Shown in pieces: positions 35,440-44,865 of a DNA stretch of 64,000 nt; within the stretch, counting starts at the first letter, position 1, and every line of letters begins with the position of its first letter. The stretch is from the NCBI GenBank assembly GCA_039698035.1, contig JBDKSW010000002.1, positions 73,986 to 137,985 of the forward strand, in the 5' to 3' direction. The stretch is from JAJFUI01 sp039698035 (GTDB lineage Bacteria; Planctomycetota; Planctomycetia; Pirellulales; Thermoguttaceae). The notes below the pieces were generated by a model that was given only the letters and a program-made list of their open reading frames with translations, was not told the DNA's origin and ran no database searches. A program made the translations under genes and the position numbers.

Positions 35440-36090
35440 ATGACAAGCCGCGATACGATTTTGCAACGTGTACGAAACGAACTGGCCAAGGGGCCGAAGA
35501 CATCGCTTCCGCCCGTGGCCGAAGTGTGGCCCGCACAAAACCCGACGCCCACCGCGATGGCCGAGCGATTCGCCCAGGAACTCACGACGGTTCACGGCGA
35601 AGTGATTCGTTGCGGCTCGATGCAGGAAGCTGCACAAAAGCTGGCCGAACTGGTTCGCCAAGCTGGGTGGACCTCGCTTGGCGCGATGGAACGAACCGCA
35701 GTCCACGAGGCGACGGCCAGCTTGCCGGCAAATACGCTCCGTTGGGCGGCCCCCGAGTGGCAGCCGCGCGAGGTGGCCACGTTCTCGGCCAGCGTCATCA
35801 CGGCCGAGGCCCTGCTGGCCGACACGGGCTCGTGCATCGTCGCCTGCCCGACGGCCTCGGACCGCTTGCTCTGCTACCTCCCGCCAGCCTGTGTGGTGAT
35901 CGCCCGGCTTGATCAGTTGGCCGAAACGCTGCCGGCCGCTTGGCCCGGCGTCATGGCTCGCGTGGCCGACAGAACCCGACGCGGCGAGTTGGTGATCCTG
36001 ACGGGCCCGAGCCGAACTTCGGACATCGAGAAGATTCTGACCTTGGGCGTCCACGGACCGAAACGGCTGGTCGTTGTCCTCGTGGGCTAG
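35440..36090 (+). CDS. lutC: LutC-type LUD-domain protein of lactate utilisation
   Basis: The 216-residue protein is a LUD-domain member: MTSRDTILQRVRNELAKG at the N-terminus, then LADTGSCIVACPTASDRLLC, LPPACVVIARLDQLAETL and LILTGPSRTSDIEKILTLGVHGP-like text typical of LutC/YkgG (the last motif runs from about 190). ATG 35440 is used because the longer frame from 35239 overlaps lutB out of frame. It closes the lutA-adh-lutB-lutC operon. The next gene, with an exported product, starts 73 bp downstream. Confidence 0.93.
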   Translation: MTSRDTILQRVRNELAKGPKTSLPPVAEVWPAQNPTPTAMAERFAQELTTVHGEVIRCGSMQEAAQKLAELVRQAGWTSLGAMERTAVHEATASLPANTLRWAAPEWQPREVATFSASVITAEALLADTGSCIVACPTASDRLLCYLPPACVVIARLDQLAETLPAAWPGVMARVADRTRRGELVILTGPSRTSDIEKILTLGVHGPKRLVVVLVG

Positions 36091-36148
36091 CAAGCCAATG
36101 AGCGCGATCTTTTCCTCATTTCCGTATTGCCTTCCCACCTTGGCGCCC

Positions 36149-36185
36149 TTGCGCGAGTCGAGAATGCCCGGCAAGACTCGCGCAA
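36149..36185. repeat. 11-bp inverted repeat spanning a start codon
   Basis: TTGCGCGAGTC (36149-36159) is perfectly complementary to GACTCGCGCAA (36175-36185). The 15-base loop contains the proposed ATG at 36164, so the RNA could mask initiation. A chance origin is possible in a 64-kb window. Confidence 0.4.
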
Positions 36186-37189
36186 CGGCGCGAAGGCGCA
36201 GAGCAGGCTGGGCACTCGTTTTCGGCGCGCTGTGGCTTTTTGTTTCCGGCAATCTCGGTTTTGCCCAACAGTTGCCTCACCTGCAAAAGATGCCGGCCGA
36301 CCTGCTGCGTTACACGGGCGGCGCACGGCCGGACGCCGACGGCATGGTCGCCTACAACCGGGGCGGCTTCAAGAGTCCCGAGTTCCAACGCGGGGCCATG
36401 CACTCTCTGGTGCGAGCCGTCGTGCGCGGTGATCGCGCGGCCATCGACGAGGCCTGGCGAGCAATTGACGCAACGTTCAAACAACAGACCGACGCTGGCA
36501 ACTTCGGCCGTCAGGGCCAACCGCACGGCGGCCCCTCGGCTGTGGCGTTCTGGCTGGCCGACCTCGGTCAGGCGATCCTCGTTCTGCGCGAGAGCCGTCT
36601 AGCGCCCGATTACCAGGATCGCATCGATCGGCTGCTGCCCAAGATCCAACGGGCGGCCCTGTGGCTTGCCGAGCCCCGGCGTCAGGATCGACTTAAGCGC
36701 GAGGACGCCGACGCCCCCAATCGGTTGCTGTTCGACGCACTGGCCTATGGACTGTCCGGCGTGCTGACCAACCAACAACCGCTGAAGGACGCCGGCCGGC
36801 GCTTCGTCGATTTGGCGATGGCCCAGTTTCGCGCCAGCGACGGCGTCTTTTTAGAAAAAGGCGGTTCCGATTCCAGCTACCAGGCGGTCGCCGCGTTGAA
36901 CCTCCAGGTCTGGCTCCTTTACTTCCCTGACCCAAAGCTCGACGAAGCGGCCTCGGCCGCCGTCCGTTGGGAGTTGGGACGCATCAAGCCGGACGGACAG
37001 GTGGACGTGACCGGCAACACGCGGACCGGCCTTGGCCAGGAGCAATGGATGGGCCACAGCAAGGGCGTGAACCTCAGCGAAGTCACCCTCTGCCTGCTTT
37101 ACGACTACGCTCGGAACGACCGCCGGCAATCGCTCGACGCCGCCAGACGAATCGTCCAGCGACGACAATCGCCGGAGTCTCGGAATTGA
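36164..37189 (+). CDS. Exported protein of unknown function, probably an alpha/alpha-toroid fold
   Basis: The 341-residue protein starts at ATG 36164, with a Sec-type signal peptide (RRRRAGWALVFGALWLFVS, cut near GFAQQ). The mature protein is helical and repetitive, with blocks SLVRAVVRGDRAAIDEAWRA, FWLADLGQAILVLRES, LLFDALAYGLSGVL and GGSDSSYQAVAALNLQVWLL. Such patterns are found in polysaccharide lyase and glycoside hydrolase alpha/alpha barrels, but I see no catalytic motif. It precedes an exported galactosidase-like protein by 59 bp, so a shared role in carbohydrate breakdown is possible. An in-frame start at 36074 would overlap lutC. Confidence 0.72.
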   Translation: MPGKTRATARRRRAGWALVFGALWLFVSGNLGFAQQLPHLQKMPADLLRYTGGARPDADGMVAYNRGGFKSPEFQRGAMHSLVRAVVRGDRAAIDEAWRAIDATFKQQTDAGNFGRQGQPHGGPSAVAFWLADLGQAILVLRESRLAPDYQDRIDRLLPKIQRAALWLAEPRRQDRLKREDADAPNRLLFDALAYGLSGVLTNQQPLKDAGRRFVDLAMAQFRASDGVFLEKGGSDSSYQAVAALNLQVWLLYFPDPKLDEAASAAVRWELGRIKPDGQVDVTGNTRTGLGQEQWMGHSKGVNLSEVTLCLLYDYARNDRRQSLDAARRIVQRRQSPESRN

Positions 37190-37248
37190 GACGGCGCGCG
37201 GGGTACACGACGCACATTCCCTTTCTCCTTCCGAAGAGGAACCGCCAG

Positions 37249-39495
37249 ATGCGTTGCACGTCGCTCGTGGGTTTAATGTTCGTTTCGTGCGTTTGCATCG
37301 GCGGCGTCGCGCGAGCCGACGATTTGCCAGAGCAGTTTCAGGCTTTGCCGGCAATGGCCGAGGCGACGGCCTCCCCGGCGCGAGGCGATTGGCTCGTTGT
37401 CCCCGTCGATAGAAAGACCAGCGTCTATCGTTCTGGGCCACGGGCGATTGCCATGACCAACGGGCTAATCCGTCGCGTCTGGCAGATCGAGCCCAATGGC
37501 GCGACGGTTGCTTTCGACAATCAAATGACCGGCGAGTCGATGCTGCGAGGCGTCAAGCCCGAGGCCCGCTTGCGGCTGAACGGCAAGGATTACGACGTCG
37601 GCGGGCTGAAGGGACAGCCCAACTACGCTTATTTGCGACCCGAATGGCTGAACACGATGACGGCCGATCCGGCGGCGTTTCGATTGATAGGCATCGAAAC
37701 CGGCGAGACCAAGGAGCGGTTCGCATGGAAGCGGGTTCGCCACGCCGCGAAGTCGCCGTGGCCGTCGCCCGGCGCGTCGCTGAGCCTGCATTTCCAGGCG
37801 CCTGCCGGCACGGGTCTCGACGGTCTGACGGTGTTGGTCCACTACGAAATGTATGACGGCATTCCGCTGTTGTGCAAATGGCTCACGCTGCGCAACGATG
37901 GTCGACAAGCAGTCCGGTTGAACCGCTTCACGAGCGAAATTCTCGCGGTCGTGGAAGATGAGCCGATTGCCGACGCCCGAGGACGGTGCGACTACGCACG
38001 GCTTCACGTTGAGAACGACTATTCGTTCTGTGGCCCGGTTCCGCGGGTGAGCAGACAAGGCGTGTTCTGGTCGCCTGACCCGCAATATACGACCCAAGTG
38101 GACTACGATTGCCAAACCCCGAACTTGTTGGAGTGCCGGCCGATTGGACCGGACGTGATCGTCGATCCCGGCGCCACGTTCGAGTCCTTCCGAACATTTG
38201 AGCTCGTCTACGACAGCACCGATCGCGAGCGGCGGGGACTGGCCTTGCGGCGAATGTATCGTACCATTGCCCCCTGGGTTACCGAGAATCCGATCTTCAT
38301 GCACGTCACGCGCCACGACCCGCCTTCCGTCAAGTTGGCCGTCGATCAATGCGCCGAGGTCGGCTTCGAAATGGTTGTTCTGAGTTTCAACTGGAGCAAC
38401 GGACCGAAGTTCAATATCGAGCGGCAGGACCGCGATTATCTGCAACAGATCAAGGAACTTGTCGATTATGCGAAGGCCAAAGGGATCGAGCTGGGGGGCT
38501 ACTCGCTTCTATCGAGCCGAACCGATACGGGAGCTGGCAACGAGGTGGTCGACGCCGCAACCGGCCGCCCCGGTGGCGCGATCTTCGGCCAGGCCCCCTG
38601 CCTGTGCAGCCGCTGGGGCATCGACTACTTCCGCAAGCTTCCCGCGTTCTTCAAGGCGACCGGCCTGAACATGTTGGAGCACGACGGCTCCTACGCGGGA
38701 GACCGCTGCGCCTCGACCGTGCATCCAGGCCACCATGGCCTGGACGATTCGCAGTGGCGACAGTGGGAGAAGATTTCCGGCTTCTACAAGTGGTGCCGAG
38801 GCCAAGGCATCTATCTCAATGTGCCCGACGCTTACTTCTTAGTCGGCTCGTCGAAGACCGGCATGGGTTATCGCGAAACCAACTGGTCATTGCCGCGCGA
38901 TCAGCAGATCATTCACGCGCGGCAAAACATCTACGACGGCACGTGGGATAAAACGCCGAGCATGGGCTGGATGTTCGTCCCTTTGGTCCAATATCACGGC
39001 GGCGGCGCCGCCGCCACATTAGAACCCCTCGCCGAGCATTTGCCCGATTACGAAGCCCATCTGGCGAACCTTTTCGGCTCCGGCGTGCAAGCGGCCTATC
39101 GCGGACCGCGGCTCCACGACGGCAAGGAGACCAAGACCGTCGTCAAAAAATGGGTGGACTTTTATAAACGACATCGCGAAATCCTGGATTCAGATCTGAT
39201 CCACGTTCGACGGGCGGACGCTCGCGACGTTGATTGCCTCCTCCACGTCAACCCGAGACTCTCTGAAAAGGGGTTGGTCATGGTCTACAACCCTCTCGAA
39301 CGTCCGGCGAAAACGACCCTCCAATTGCCGCTGTACTACACGGGCCTGACCCGATCGGCTGCGATTCGGCGAGAGGACGGCCCGCCAACGGTATACAAGC
39401 TCGATCGCACGTATCATGCTGAGTTGCCCATCGCGATGGCGCCACACAGTGTCACATGGTTCGTCATCGAGGCGGCGTCGGACGGTCTGTTTTGA
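37249..39495 (+). CDS. Exported alpha-galactosidase-like glycoside hydrolase (clan GH-D type)
   Basis: The 748-residue protein begins with a Sec signal peptide (MRCTSLVGLMFVSCVCIGGV, cut near ARADD). A beta-sandwich N-terminal region (about 30-330) precedes a TIM-barrel-like core (about 340-620). Active-site candidates are LEHDGSYAGDRC near 480 and the MGYRETNWSLPR segment near 540. The general build resembles GH36/GH27-type alpha-galactosidases, but the substrate is not certain. The start ATG 37249 has GAGGAAC 7 bases upstream; the open frame begins at 36967. It lies 59 bp after the 36164 gene and 83 bp before the inositol-phosphate synthase gene. Confidence 0.78.
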   Translation: MRCTSLVGLMFVSCVCIGGVARADDLPEQFQALPAMAEATASPARGDWLVVPVDRKTSVYRSGPRAIAMTNGLIRRVWQIEPNGATVAFDNQMTGESMLRGVKPEARLRLNGKDYDVGGLKGQPNYAYLRPEWLNTMTADPAAFRLIGIETGETKERFAWKRVRHAAKSPWPSPGASLSLHFQAPAGTGLDGLTVLVHYEMYDGIPLLCKWLTLRNDGRQAVRLNRFTSEILAVVEDEPIADARGRCDYARLHVENDYSFCGPVPRVSRQGVFWSPDPQYTTQVDYDCQTPNLLECRPIGPDVIVDPGATFESFRTFELVYDSTDRERRGLALRRMYRTIAPWVTENPIFMHVTRHDPPSVKLAVDQCAEVGFEMVVLSFNWSNGPKFNIERQDRDYLQQIKELVDYAKAKGIELGGYSLLSSRTDTGAGNEVVDAATGRPGGAIFGQAPCLCSRWGIDYFRKLPAFFKATGLNMLEHDGSYAGDRCASTVHPGHHGLDDSQWRQWEKISGFYKWCRGQGIYLNVPDAYFLVGSSKTGMGYRETNWSLPRDQQIIHARQNIYDGTWDKTPSMGWMFVPLVQYHGGGAAATLEPLAEHLPDYEAHLANLFGSGVQAAYRGPRLHDGKETKTVVKKWVDFYKRHREILDSDLIHVRRADARDVDCLLHVNPRLSEKGLVMVYNPLERPAKTTLQLPLYYTGLTRSAAIRREDGPPTVYKLDRTYHAELPIAMAPHSVTWFVIEAASDGLF

Positions 39496-39578
39496 TCGAA
39501 CGGTTCGATGCGAATCGCCTGGGTTGTCCCCCAAGAGCGGTTGACGAGGCCCCGTCCGTTCGTGACAATGGGTTCACT

Positions 39579-40787
39579 ATGACAAATTCGCGGGTTGGCT
39601 TGTGGCTGGTGGGCGCCAAGGGGGGCGTGGCGTCGACGGCCATTCTCGGACTCATGGCCCTGAAGAAGGGACTGGTCGATTCCGTCGGGCTGGTCAGCCA
39701 GTTGCCCCAGTTTCAGCAGCTTGGTCTGGCCGATTGGGGTCAGTTCGTCGTGGCGGGGCATGAAATTCGTCGCGTCCCGCTGGCCGACGAGGTGATGCGG
39801 ATGGCCCGCGAAAGCCGGCATCCGGTGTTGCCTCGCATCGTCGAACAATGCCAGGCGGAACTTGCGGAGATCGACCGTCGCATCCGTCCCGGCACGATTC
39901 TCGGCGTCGGCAAGACCATTGCCGCTTTGGCCGACTGGGGATTGCCTAATGACGAGACGCCTCGCCAGGCCGTCGCTCGGCTTGGGAACGACATGGCCGA
40001 GTTCGTTCGCACCGAAAATCTCTCTTATCTGATCGTCGTCAACGTGTCCTCGACCGAACCGCCGGTCGATGCGTCGCCATGGCCGACGACCTGGGGGGGC
40101 CTCGAACCGCGGCTGGACGCCGTCTCGCTTCCGGCCAGCTCGCTCTATGCGATTGCCGCGTTGGAACGGGGCTATTCCTACGTCAACTTCACCCCGTCGC
40201 TGGGGGCCTCGCCACAGGCGATCGACGAGTTGGCCCGGCTGCGCGGCGCGTGCCACTACGGCTGCGACGGCAAGACGGGCGAGACGCTGATGAAGAGCGT
40301 TCTGGCCCCCATGTTCGCCCGGCGAAACCTGCAAGTCCAGAGTTGGGTCGGCCACAACATCTTTGGCAACATGGACGGCCGCGTCTTGGACGATCCGGCC
40401 AACAAGCGAGCGAAAGTCGAGAGCAAGGACCACTTGATCGGCGACATCCTCGGCTATCGGCCCAACACGCTCGTGTCGATCGAGTATCTGCCCGACCTGG
40501 GCGATTGGAAGACGGCCTGGGACCATATTCACTTTGCCGGCTTCCTGGGCGTGCCGATGACCCTGCAATTCATCTGGCAAGGTTGCGATTCGCTCCTGGC
40601 CGCGCCGCTGGTGCTCGACCTCGTGCGACTGACCGAGTTGGCCCATCGTCGCGGCCACGCCGGCCAGATGCCGTTTTTGGCCAGTTTTTTCAAGAGCCCC
40701 TACGGCGTCGCCGAGCAGTGCTTCGACCGGCAATTCGAGACGCTCGAAGCGTGGGCCGCCGATGTTCAACGCTCGGTGGCCTCCTAA
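39579..40787 (+). CDS. ino1: Myo-inositol-1-phosphate synthase (Ino1 family)
   Basis: The 402-residue protein has the NAD-binding start VGLWLVGAKGGVASTAILGL and the family core: TWGGLEPRLDAVSLPASSLY, KTGETLMKSVLAPMF, SWVGHNIFGNMDGRVLDDP and KRAKVESKDHLIGDILGY with the catalytic lysines. The reaction converts glucose-6-phosphate into inositol-3-phosphate, the first step of inositol lipid or solute synthesis. ATG 39579 was picked because the frame upstream (from 39456) is non-homologous. The helicase gene follows 44 bp downstream. Confidence 0.9.
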   Translation: MTNSRVGLWLVGAKGGVASTAILGLMALKKGLVDSVGLVSQLPQFQQLGLADWGQFVVAGHEIRRVPLADEVMRMARESRHPVLPRIVEQCQAELAEIDRRIRPGTILGVGKTIAALADWGLPNDETPRQAVARLGNDMAEFVRTENLSYLIVVNVSSTEPPVDASPWPTTWGGLEPRLDAVSLPASSLYAIAALERGYSYVNFTPSLGASPQAIDELARLRGACHYGCDGKTGETLMKSVLAPMFARRNLQVQSWVGHNIFGNMDGRVLDDPANKRAKVESKDHLIGDILGYRPNTLVSIEYLPDLGDWKTAWDHIHFAGFLGVPMTLQFIWQGCDSLLAAPLVLDLVRLTELAHRRGHAGQMPFLASFFKSPYGVAEQCFDRQFETLEAWAADVQRSVAS

Positions 40788-40831
40788 CGTATCTCCACCA
40801 CTCCCCACGACCCACTACCCACGCTTATCCC

Positions 40832-42148
40832 TTGCCGAACCGCACCACGACCTCAACTCCTCGTTCCAAACCATCGCAGCCGGCGGCCGCCGCGCCGGCG
40901 TCCGGCTTTGCCGCGATGGCCTTGTCCAAGACCATGCTCGCTTCGCTGCGCGAGGCCGAGTATCTCGAGCCGACGCCGATTCAGGCCGGACTCATCCCAC
41001 GCGCGCTGGCTGGCGTCGATTTGATGGGCCAGGCGCGGACAGGAACCGGCAAGACGGCCGCGTTCTGCATTCCGATTCTCGAAAAACTGGAGCCTCGCCC
41101 GGCGGCTGCCGGCGTTCAGGCCTTGGCGCTGGTGCCGACGCGCGAGCTGGCCGTCCAGGTTCGCGACGAGTGCGTCAAGCTGGCCTTCGGCCGCGACATC
41201 CGTATCGTGGGCGTTTTCGGCGGCAAACCCATCCGCAGCCAGGTCGAGCATCTCCGACGCGGCGCGGCGGTCGTCGTTGGAACACCTGGTCGCGTGCTGG
41301 ACCTGATCGCTCGCGGCGCGCTGCTGCTCGGCGAAGTGCGATTCGTGGTTTTGGACGAGGCCGACCGCATGTTGGATATCGGTTTTCGGCCCGATATCGA
41401 GAAGATATTGCGCCGTTGTCCGCAGTCGCGGCAGACGCTGTTGCTGAGCGCGACGATTCCGCCGCCGGTCAAACGGTTGGCCGAGCGCTACATGCGCGAG
41501 CCGGAGATGGTCGATTTCTCGTCGAGCGATTTGGCGGTCGAAACGATCGAGCAGTCTTACTTCACGGTCGATCCCGAGCGGAAGTACGACTTGCTGGTCA
41601 AGCTGTTGCAGCGTGAGGAGCCTCAGCAGGCGATCGTGTTCTGCCGCACCAAGCGCGGCACCGACAAGGTGGCACGGCGTCTCGCCGAGACGTTCAAGAG
41701 CGTCGACACGATCCACGGCGACCTTCAGCAATCGGCGCGCGACCGCGTCATGAAACGCTTCCGCGAGGGCAAGGCGAAGATCCTCGTGGCGACCGACGTG
41801 GTCGGCCGCGGCATCGACGTGAGCACCATTTCACACATCATCAACTACGACATTCCCCAGTTCTGCGATGACTACGTGCATCGCGTGGGCCGCACGGGCC
41901 GGATGGGCCGCGAGGGCGTGGCCTACACGTTCGTCTCGCCCGAGGAAGGCAACGAATTGACGCGGATCGAGATGCGGATCAACCGGCTGTTGAAACGCGA
42001 CGAGATTCCGGGCTTCGTGGCCTTGGCCAAACCGCAGCCGACCGCCGACTTCGACGCCGAGGGCGCCGACGGCGTCGAGCCGCCTGAACCGCCGGCGCCG
42101 AAGCCCGTCTTCGGCCGCCCCGTCCGACGCATTCGCCGCGCGTTATGA
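40832..42148 (+). CDS. DEAD-box RNA helicase
   Basis: The 438-residue protein has the motifs of the family: Q motif around SGFAAMALSKTMLAS and PTPIQ, motif I ARTGTGKT, motif Ia PTRELAVQ, GG, TPGRVLDL, DEAD (VLDEADRML), SAT (LLLSATIP), and the C-domain ARGID-like VGRGIDV and HRVGRTGRMGR. It acts in RNA remodelling (degradosome or ribosome assembly). I chose TTG 40832 because ATG 40916 would cut off the Q-motif Phe; the SD is poor in both cases. The C-terminal 50 residues are a short Pro/Ala/Arg tail. A hairpin at 42186-42222 follows. Confidence 0.92.
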   Translation: MPNRTTTSTPRSKPSQPAAAAPASGFAAMALSKTMLASLREAEYLEPTPIQAGLIPRALAGVDLMGQARTGTGKTAAFCIPILEKLEPRPAAAGVQALALVPTRELAVQVRDECVKLAFGRDIRIVGVFGGKPIRSQVEHLRRGAAVVVGTPGRVLDLIARGALLLGEVRFVVLDEADRMLDIGFRPDIEKILRRCPQSRQTLLLSATIPPPVKRLAERYMREPEMVDFSSSDLAVETIEQSYFTVDPERKYDLLVKLLQREEPQQAIVFCRTKRGTDKVARRLAETFKSVDTIHGDLQQSARDRVMKRFREGKAKILVATDVVGRGIDVSTISHIINYDIPQFCDDYVHRVGRTGRMGREGVAYTFVSPEEGNELTRIEMRINRLLKRDEIPGFVALAKPQPTADFDAEGADGVEPPEPPAPKPVFGRPVRRIRRAL

Positions 42149-42185
42149 AACGGCTGGCGAGAGGCGGCCGTCGGCGTTGAGCAAT

Positions 42186-42222
42186 CAGCCCAGGGACGCC
42201 TGGTTTCGACGGCCCTGGGCTG
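42186..42222. terminator. Hairpin between convergent helicase and PfkB genes
   Basis: CAGCCCAGGG (42186-42195) pairs perfectly with CCCTGGGCTG (42213-42222) over a 17-base loop. No T-run follows on either strand, so factor-independent termination would be weak. The hairpin lies between convergent stops at 42148 and 42255. Confidence 0.5.
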
Positions 42223-42254
42223 CAAGGCGTGATCTGTTCGGGCTCACCGCTCGA

Positions 42255-43205
42255 CTATAAACCGGCCAGCCGAGCTGTGTCGTCGAAGTTTCGCAAGCCG
42301 GCCGTGGCGCCCAGGCCCGTGACACAGCAGGCGCCGGTCGCGGCGGCCAGACGCCCTGCCTTCGCCGGGTCGAAGCCCTTCAACAGGCCGGTAAGCAGTC
42401 CGGCAAGGAAGCTGTCGCCGGCTCCGGTGGTGTCCACGACGGGTCCCGGCGCGGTGACGATCGAGACTTCGATGTACTGGCCAGCCGCCGGACTGAGCAG
42501 CGCGCCATCGGAGCCGAGCTTGACGCCCAGCAAGCCGGGTGCGCCACACTTGCGGTAGATGTCGAGAATCCGACGCGGATCGCTCTCGCCGGTCTGGTGA
42601 ATCGCCTCGTCGCGGCTCGGGCAGTAAACGTCCACCTGCGGCAGAATACGGCAAAGCGGCTCCATCGTGCCGCCCTCGCCGGCCGCGTCCAGGGCCGTCA
42701 GGCAGCCGGTCTTGCGGACCGCTGCAAAGACCTCGGGCAAGTCGGGGTCCAAGTTTGGCATCAGCGAATAGTAGCCGACAAGCATCATGCGGCTGCGGGC
42801 CATCAGGTCGAGGTTGTCCATCAGCAGCGATTTGTCCATCAGCTTTGGCGCGCCGACGCAATGGGCGAAGCTCCGCTCGCCGCTCGGATCGATCAGCACG
42901 GCCGTGGTGCTGGTGGCGGCCGTCGGGTGTTCCAGCAGCCGGCTGCAATCCATGCCAGCGGATTCGAGCCGCCGTCGGATGAGCCCCCCCCAGTCGTCGC
43001 GACCCACATAGCTGAAGGCGGCCGTTTTCATGCCAAGCCGAGCCATGGCAATGCCCGAGTTCGAGACGATGCCGCCCGTGACCACGTCGATTGGCTCTGC
43101 GGCAAAGAGCCGGCTCGGGCCGACGGGAATCGTCAATGGAACTGGCCGGACCAGGATGTCGGCCACGCAAGAGCCACACAGGACGCAGTCGATGTCTTTC
43201 GGCAT
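42255..43205 (-). CDS. PfkB-family carbohydrate kinase
   Basis: The 316-residue protein is a ribokinase-like sugar kinase. Signatures are the N-terminal GGIVSNSGIAMARLG, the GPKLMDKS-type core region, LGVKLGSDGALL, and the C-terminal DTTGAGDSFLAGLL with catalytic Asp. The sugar is unknown. ATG 43205 (MPKDIDCVLCGSCVAD) is used instead of the frame start at 43244. Downstream on its left lies the convergent helicase; upstream the Gfo/Idh/MocA pair is on the same strand but 142 bp away. Confidence 0.9.
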   Translation of the reverse strand: MPKDIDCVLCGSCVADILVRPVPLTIPVGPSRLFAAEPIDVVTGGIVSNSGIAMARLGMKTAAFSYVGRDDWGGLIRRRLESAGMDCSRLLEHPTAATSTTAVLIDPSGERSFAHCVGAPKLMDKSLLMDNLDLMARSRMMLVGYYSLMPNLDPDLPEVFAAVRKTGCLTALDAAGEGGTMEPLCRILPQVDVYCPSRDEAIHQTGESDPRRILDIYRKCGAPGLLGVKLGSDGALLSPAAGQYIEVSIVTAPGPVVDTTGAGDSFLAGLLTGLLKGFDPAKAGRLAAATGACCVTGLGATAGLRNFDDTARLAGL

Positions 43206-43347
43206 GGAGCAGCTCAATCTCTCGTTGGTCGGCCGCCGGCACAACGGCCAAGGTTCGGGCTTTCAAAAACCGCCGTGCCAGCGGCCCGCCGTTCGTGACA
43301 CGGCGAAGCGGTCGCGTCACGAATCGCCATGTTGTTCTCTGAATGTG

Positions 43348-44727
43348 CTAATACTCGCGATCCGTGACGATGCCAGGCTGTGGAACCGGGTATCGGCCGT
43401 CCGGGCCGGCCTGCAACGGCGCCGGCGATGTCATGGTAAGCTTATCAACGTCCGGTGCGAATTCGTGTTGGCAGTTCAACATCGCGTCGAACGTGACAAC
43501 CCGGCCTGTGTGGGCGGCCATGCGGCCCATCGACGCCACGATGCTGGCATTCACACCGCATTCCACCTCGTTGTAAGGCTTGTCCTGACGGATGGCCTCG
43601 ATCAGGTCCCACCATTCAAGCCGATAGGGGTTCTCTTCCGCCTTGGGAAACTGCCAGAGCAGGTTCCTCTTGGCAACCGCCTGACCGCGATAGGTTCGGC
43701 AGCGGCCCGCCAGGTGTCCCGACGTGGTGATCACGCCAAGTCCTTTTGTGCCGTGAGCGTAACTGGAGAATTCCTGATAGCAGCCGGGCATGCACCGGCC
43801 GAACGCGAACAGCTTGGCGCCGTCGGCGAACGTGTATTCAACCGAGTAGTGGTCGAAGTTTTGATCGATCATCTCGCCGCGGCTGTGGCGGCCGCCGTTG
43901 GCCTGGGCCTCGACGGGCAAGGCGTCCTTCATCCAGCAGCACTCGTCGATCGTGTGAATGTAGTAATCGCTGAAAGCGCCGCCGCTGGCCCAGAGGAAGG
44001 CGTGGAACCGCTGGACCTGGTAGAGCAACTCGGACAGCCCGGTTTCATTGCGTCCGATGTAGCCGGCAACCAGACTTTGCATCCGGTACGTTCGCAGCGC
44101 GACGATGTCTCCGATCTGGCCGTCGCGGATTCGCTCGTGGAGCGCTTGGCGGGCGCGACAATGTCGAATCACGAGACCGACGCCCGTCTTGAGATTTTTC
44201 TTCGAGGCCTCGCGGCCCAGGGCCAACATGCGGCGTGCCGTGGGGCCGTCCACCGCGAGAGGCTTCTCGATGAACACGTGGAGGCCCTTCTCGATGGCAT
44301 ACTGGTAGTGCGGCCACCGAAAAGCGGGCGGCGCGGCAAGAATGGCGACATCGCCAGGCTTCAGACAATCCATCGCCTTCCGATAGGCGTCAAAGCCGAC
44401 GAATTGGCGGTCCTTGGGCACGTTGATCGTGCCAGAACAGCCCTCTTTGCGGATGGCAGCCGCCACGCGGTGGTACGTGCCTTCCAGTCGCTCCTGAAAA
44501 ACGTCGGCCATGGCCACCAATTCGATGGGCCCATTGGCGACGGACAAGGCATCGATCGTGGCGCCGCCGCCCCGGCTGCCGGAACCGATCAACGCCAGTC
44601 GAATGGTGTTCTGTTCCGCCGCATGCACCGCCGGGATCGATGTGCCGGCGAGCGCCGAGGCCGTGGCAATCCGGCCTGCACCCTCCAAAAACTCACGCCG
44701 CGTCCCTGCATTGCCGCCGTGGGCCAT
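43348..44727 (-). CDS. Tat-exported Gfo/Idh/MocA family oxidoreductase (paralogue 1)
   Basis: The 459-residue protein has a Tat signal (RREFLEGAGRIATASALAGT, with the twin Arg at 10-11) and a Rossmann fold with LALIGSGSRGGGATID. VFIEKPLAVDGPTARRML is the conserved EKP motif. The C-terminal domain is of the planctomycete type, with ECGVNASIVASMGRMAAHTG. Substrates in the family are sugars or inositol derivatives with NAD(P); this one is unknown. The next gene on the same strand is a clear paralogue, so a tandem duplication is likely. Confidence 0.9.
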   Translation of the reverse strand: MAHGGNAGTRREFLEGAGRIATASALAGTSIPAVHAAEQNTIRLALIGSGSRGGGATIDALSVANGPIELVAMADVFQERLEGTYHRVAAAIRKEGCSGTINVPKDRQFVGFDAYRKAMDCLKPGDVAILAAPPAFRWPHYQYAIEKGLHVFIEKPLAVDGPTARRMLALGREASKKNLKTGVGLVIRHCRARQALHERIRDGQIGDIVALRTYRMQSLVAGYIGRNETGLSELLYQVQRFHAFLWASGGAFSDYYIHTIDECCWMKDALPVEAQANGGRHSRGEMIDQNFDHYSVEYTFADGAKLFAFGRCMPGCYQEFSSYAHGTKGLGVITTSGHLAGRCRTYRGQAVAKRNLLWQFPKAEENPYRLEWWDLIEAIRQDKPYNEVECGVNASIVASMGRMAAHTGRVVTFDAMLNCQHEFAPDVDKLTMTSPAPLQAGPDGRYPVPQPGIVTDREY

Positions 44728-44865
44728 ACCATGCTCCCTGTCGTCTTCGACGTGAATATACGGAAAGCGGGCAATGCCCGCAACTCGCCCGGTGACAGCA
44801 GAAACCGGATTGCAGAAACCGATCGGAGACGCCCTGGCTCCGCAAGGCTACAATCCAGGCGACCG

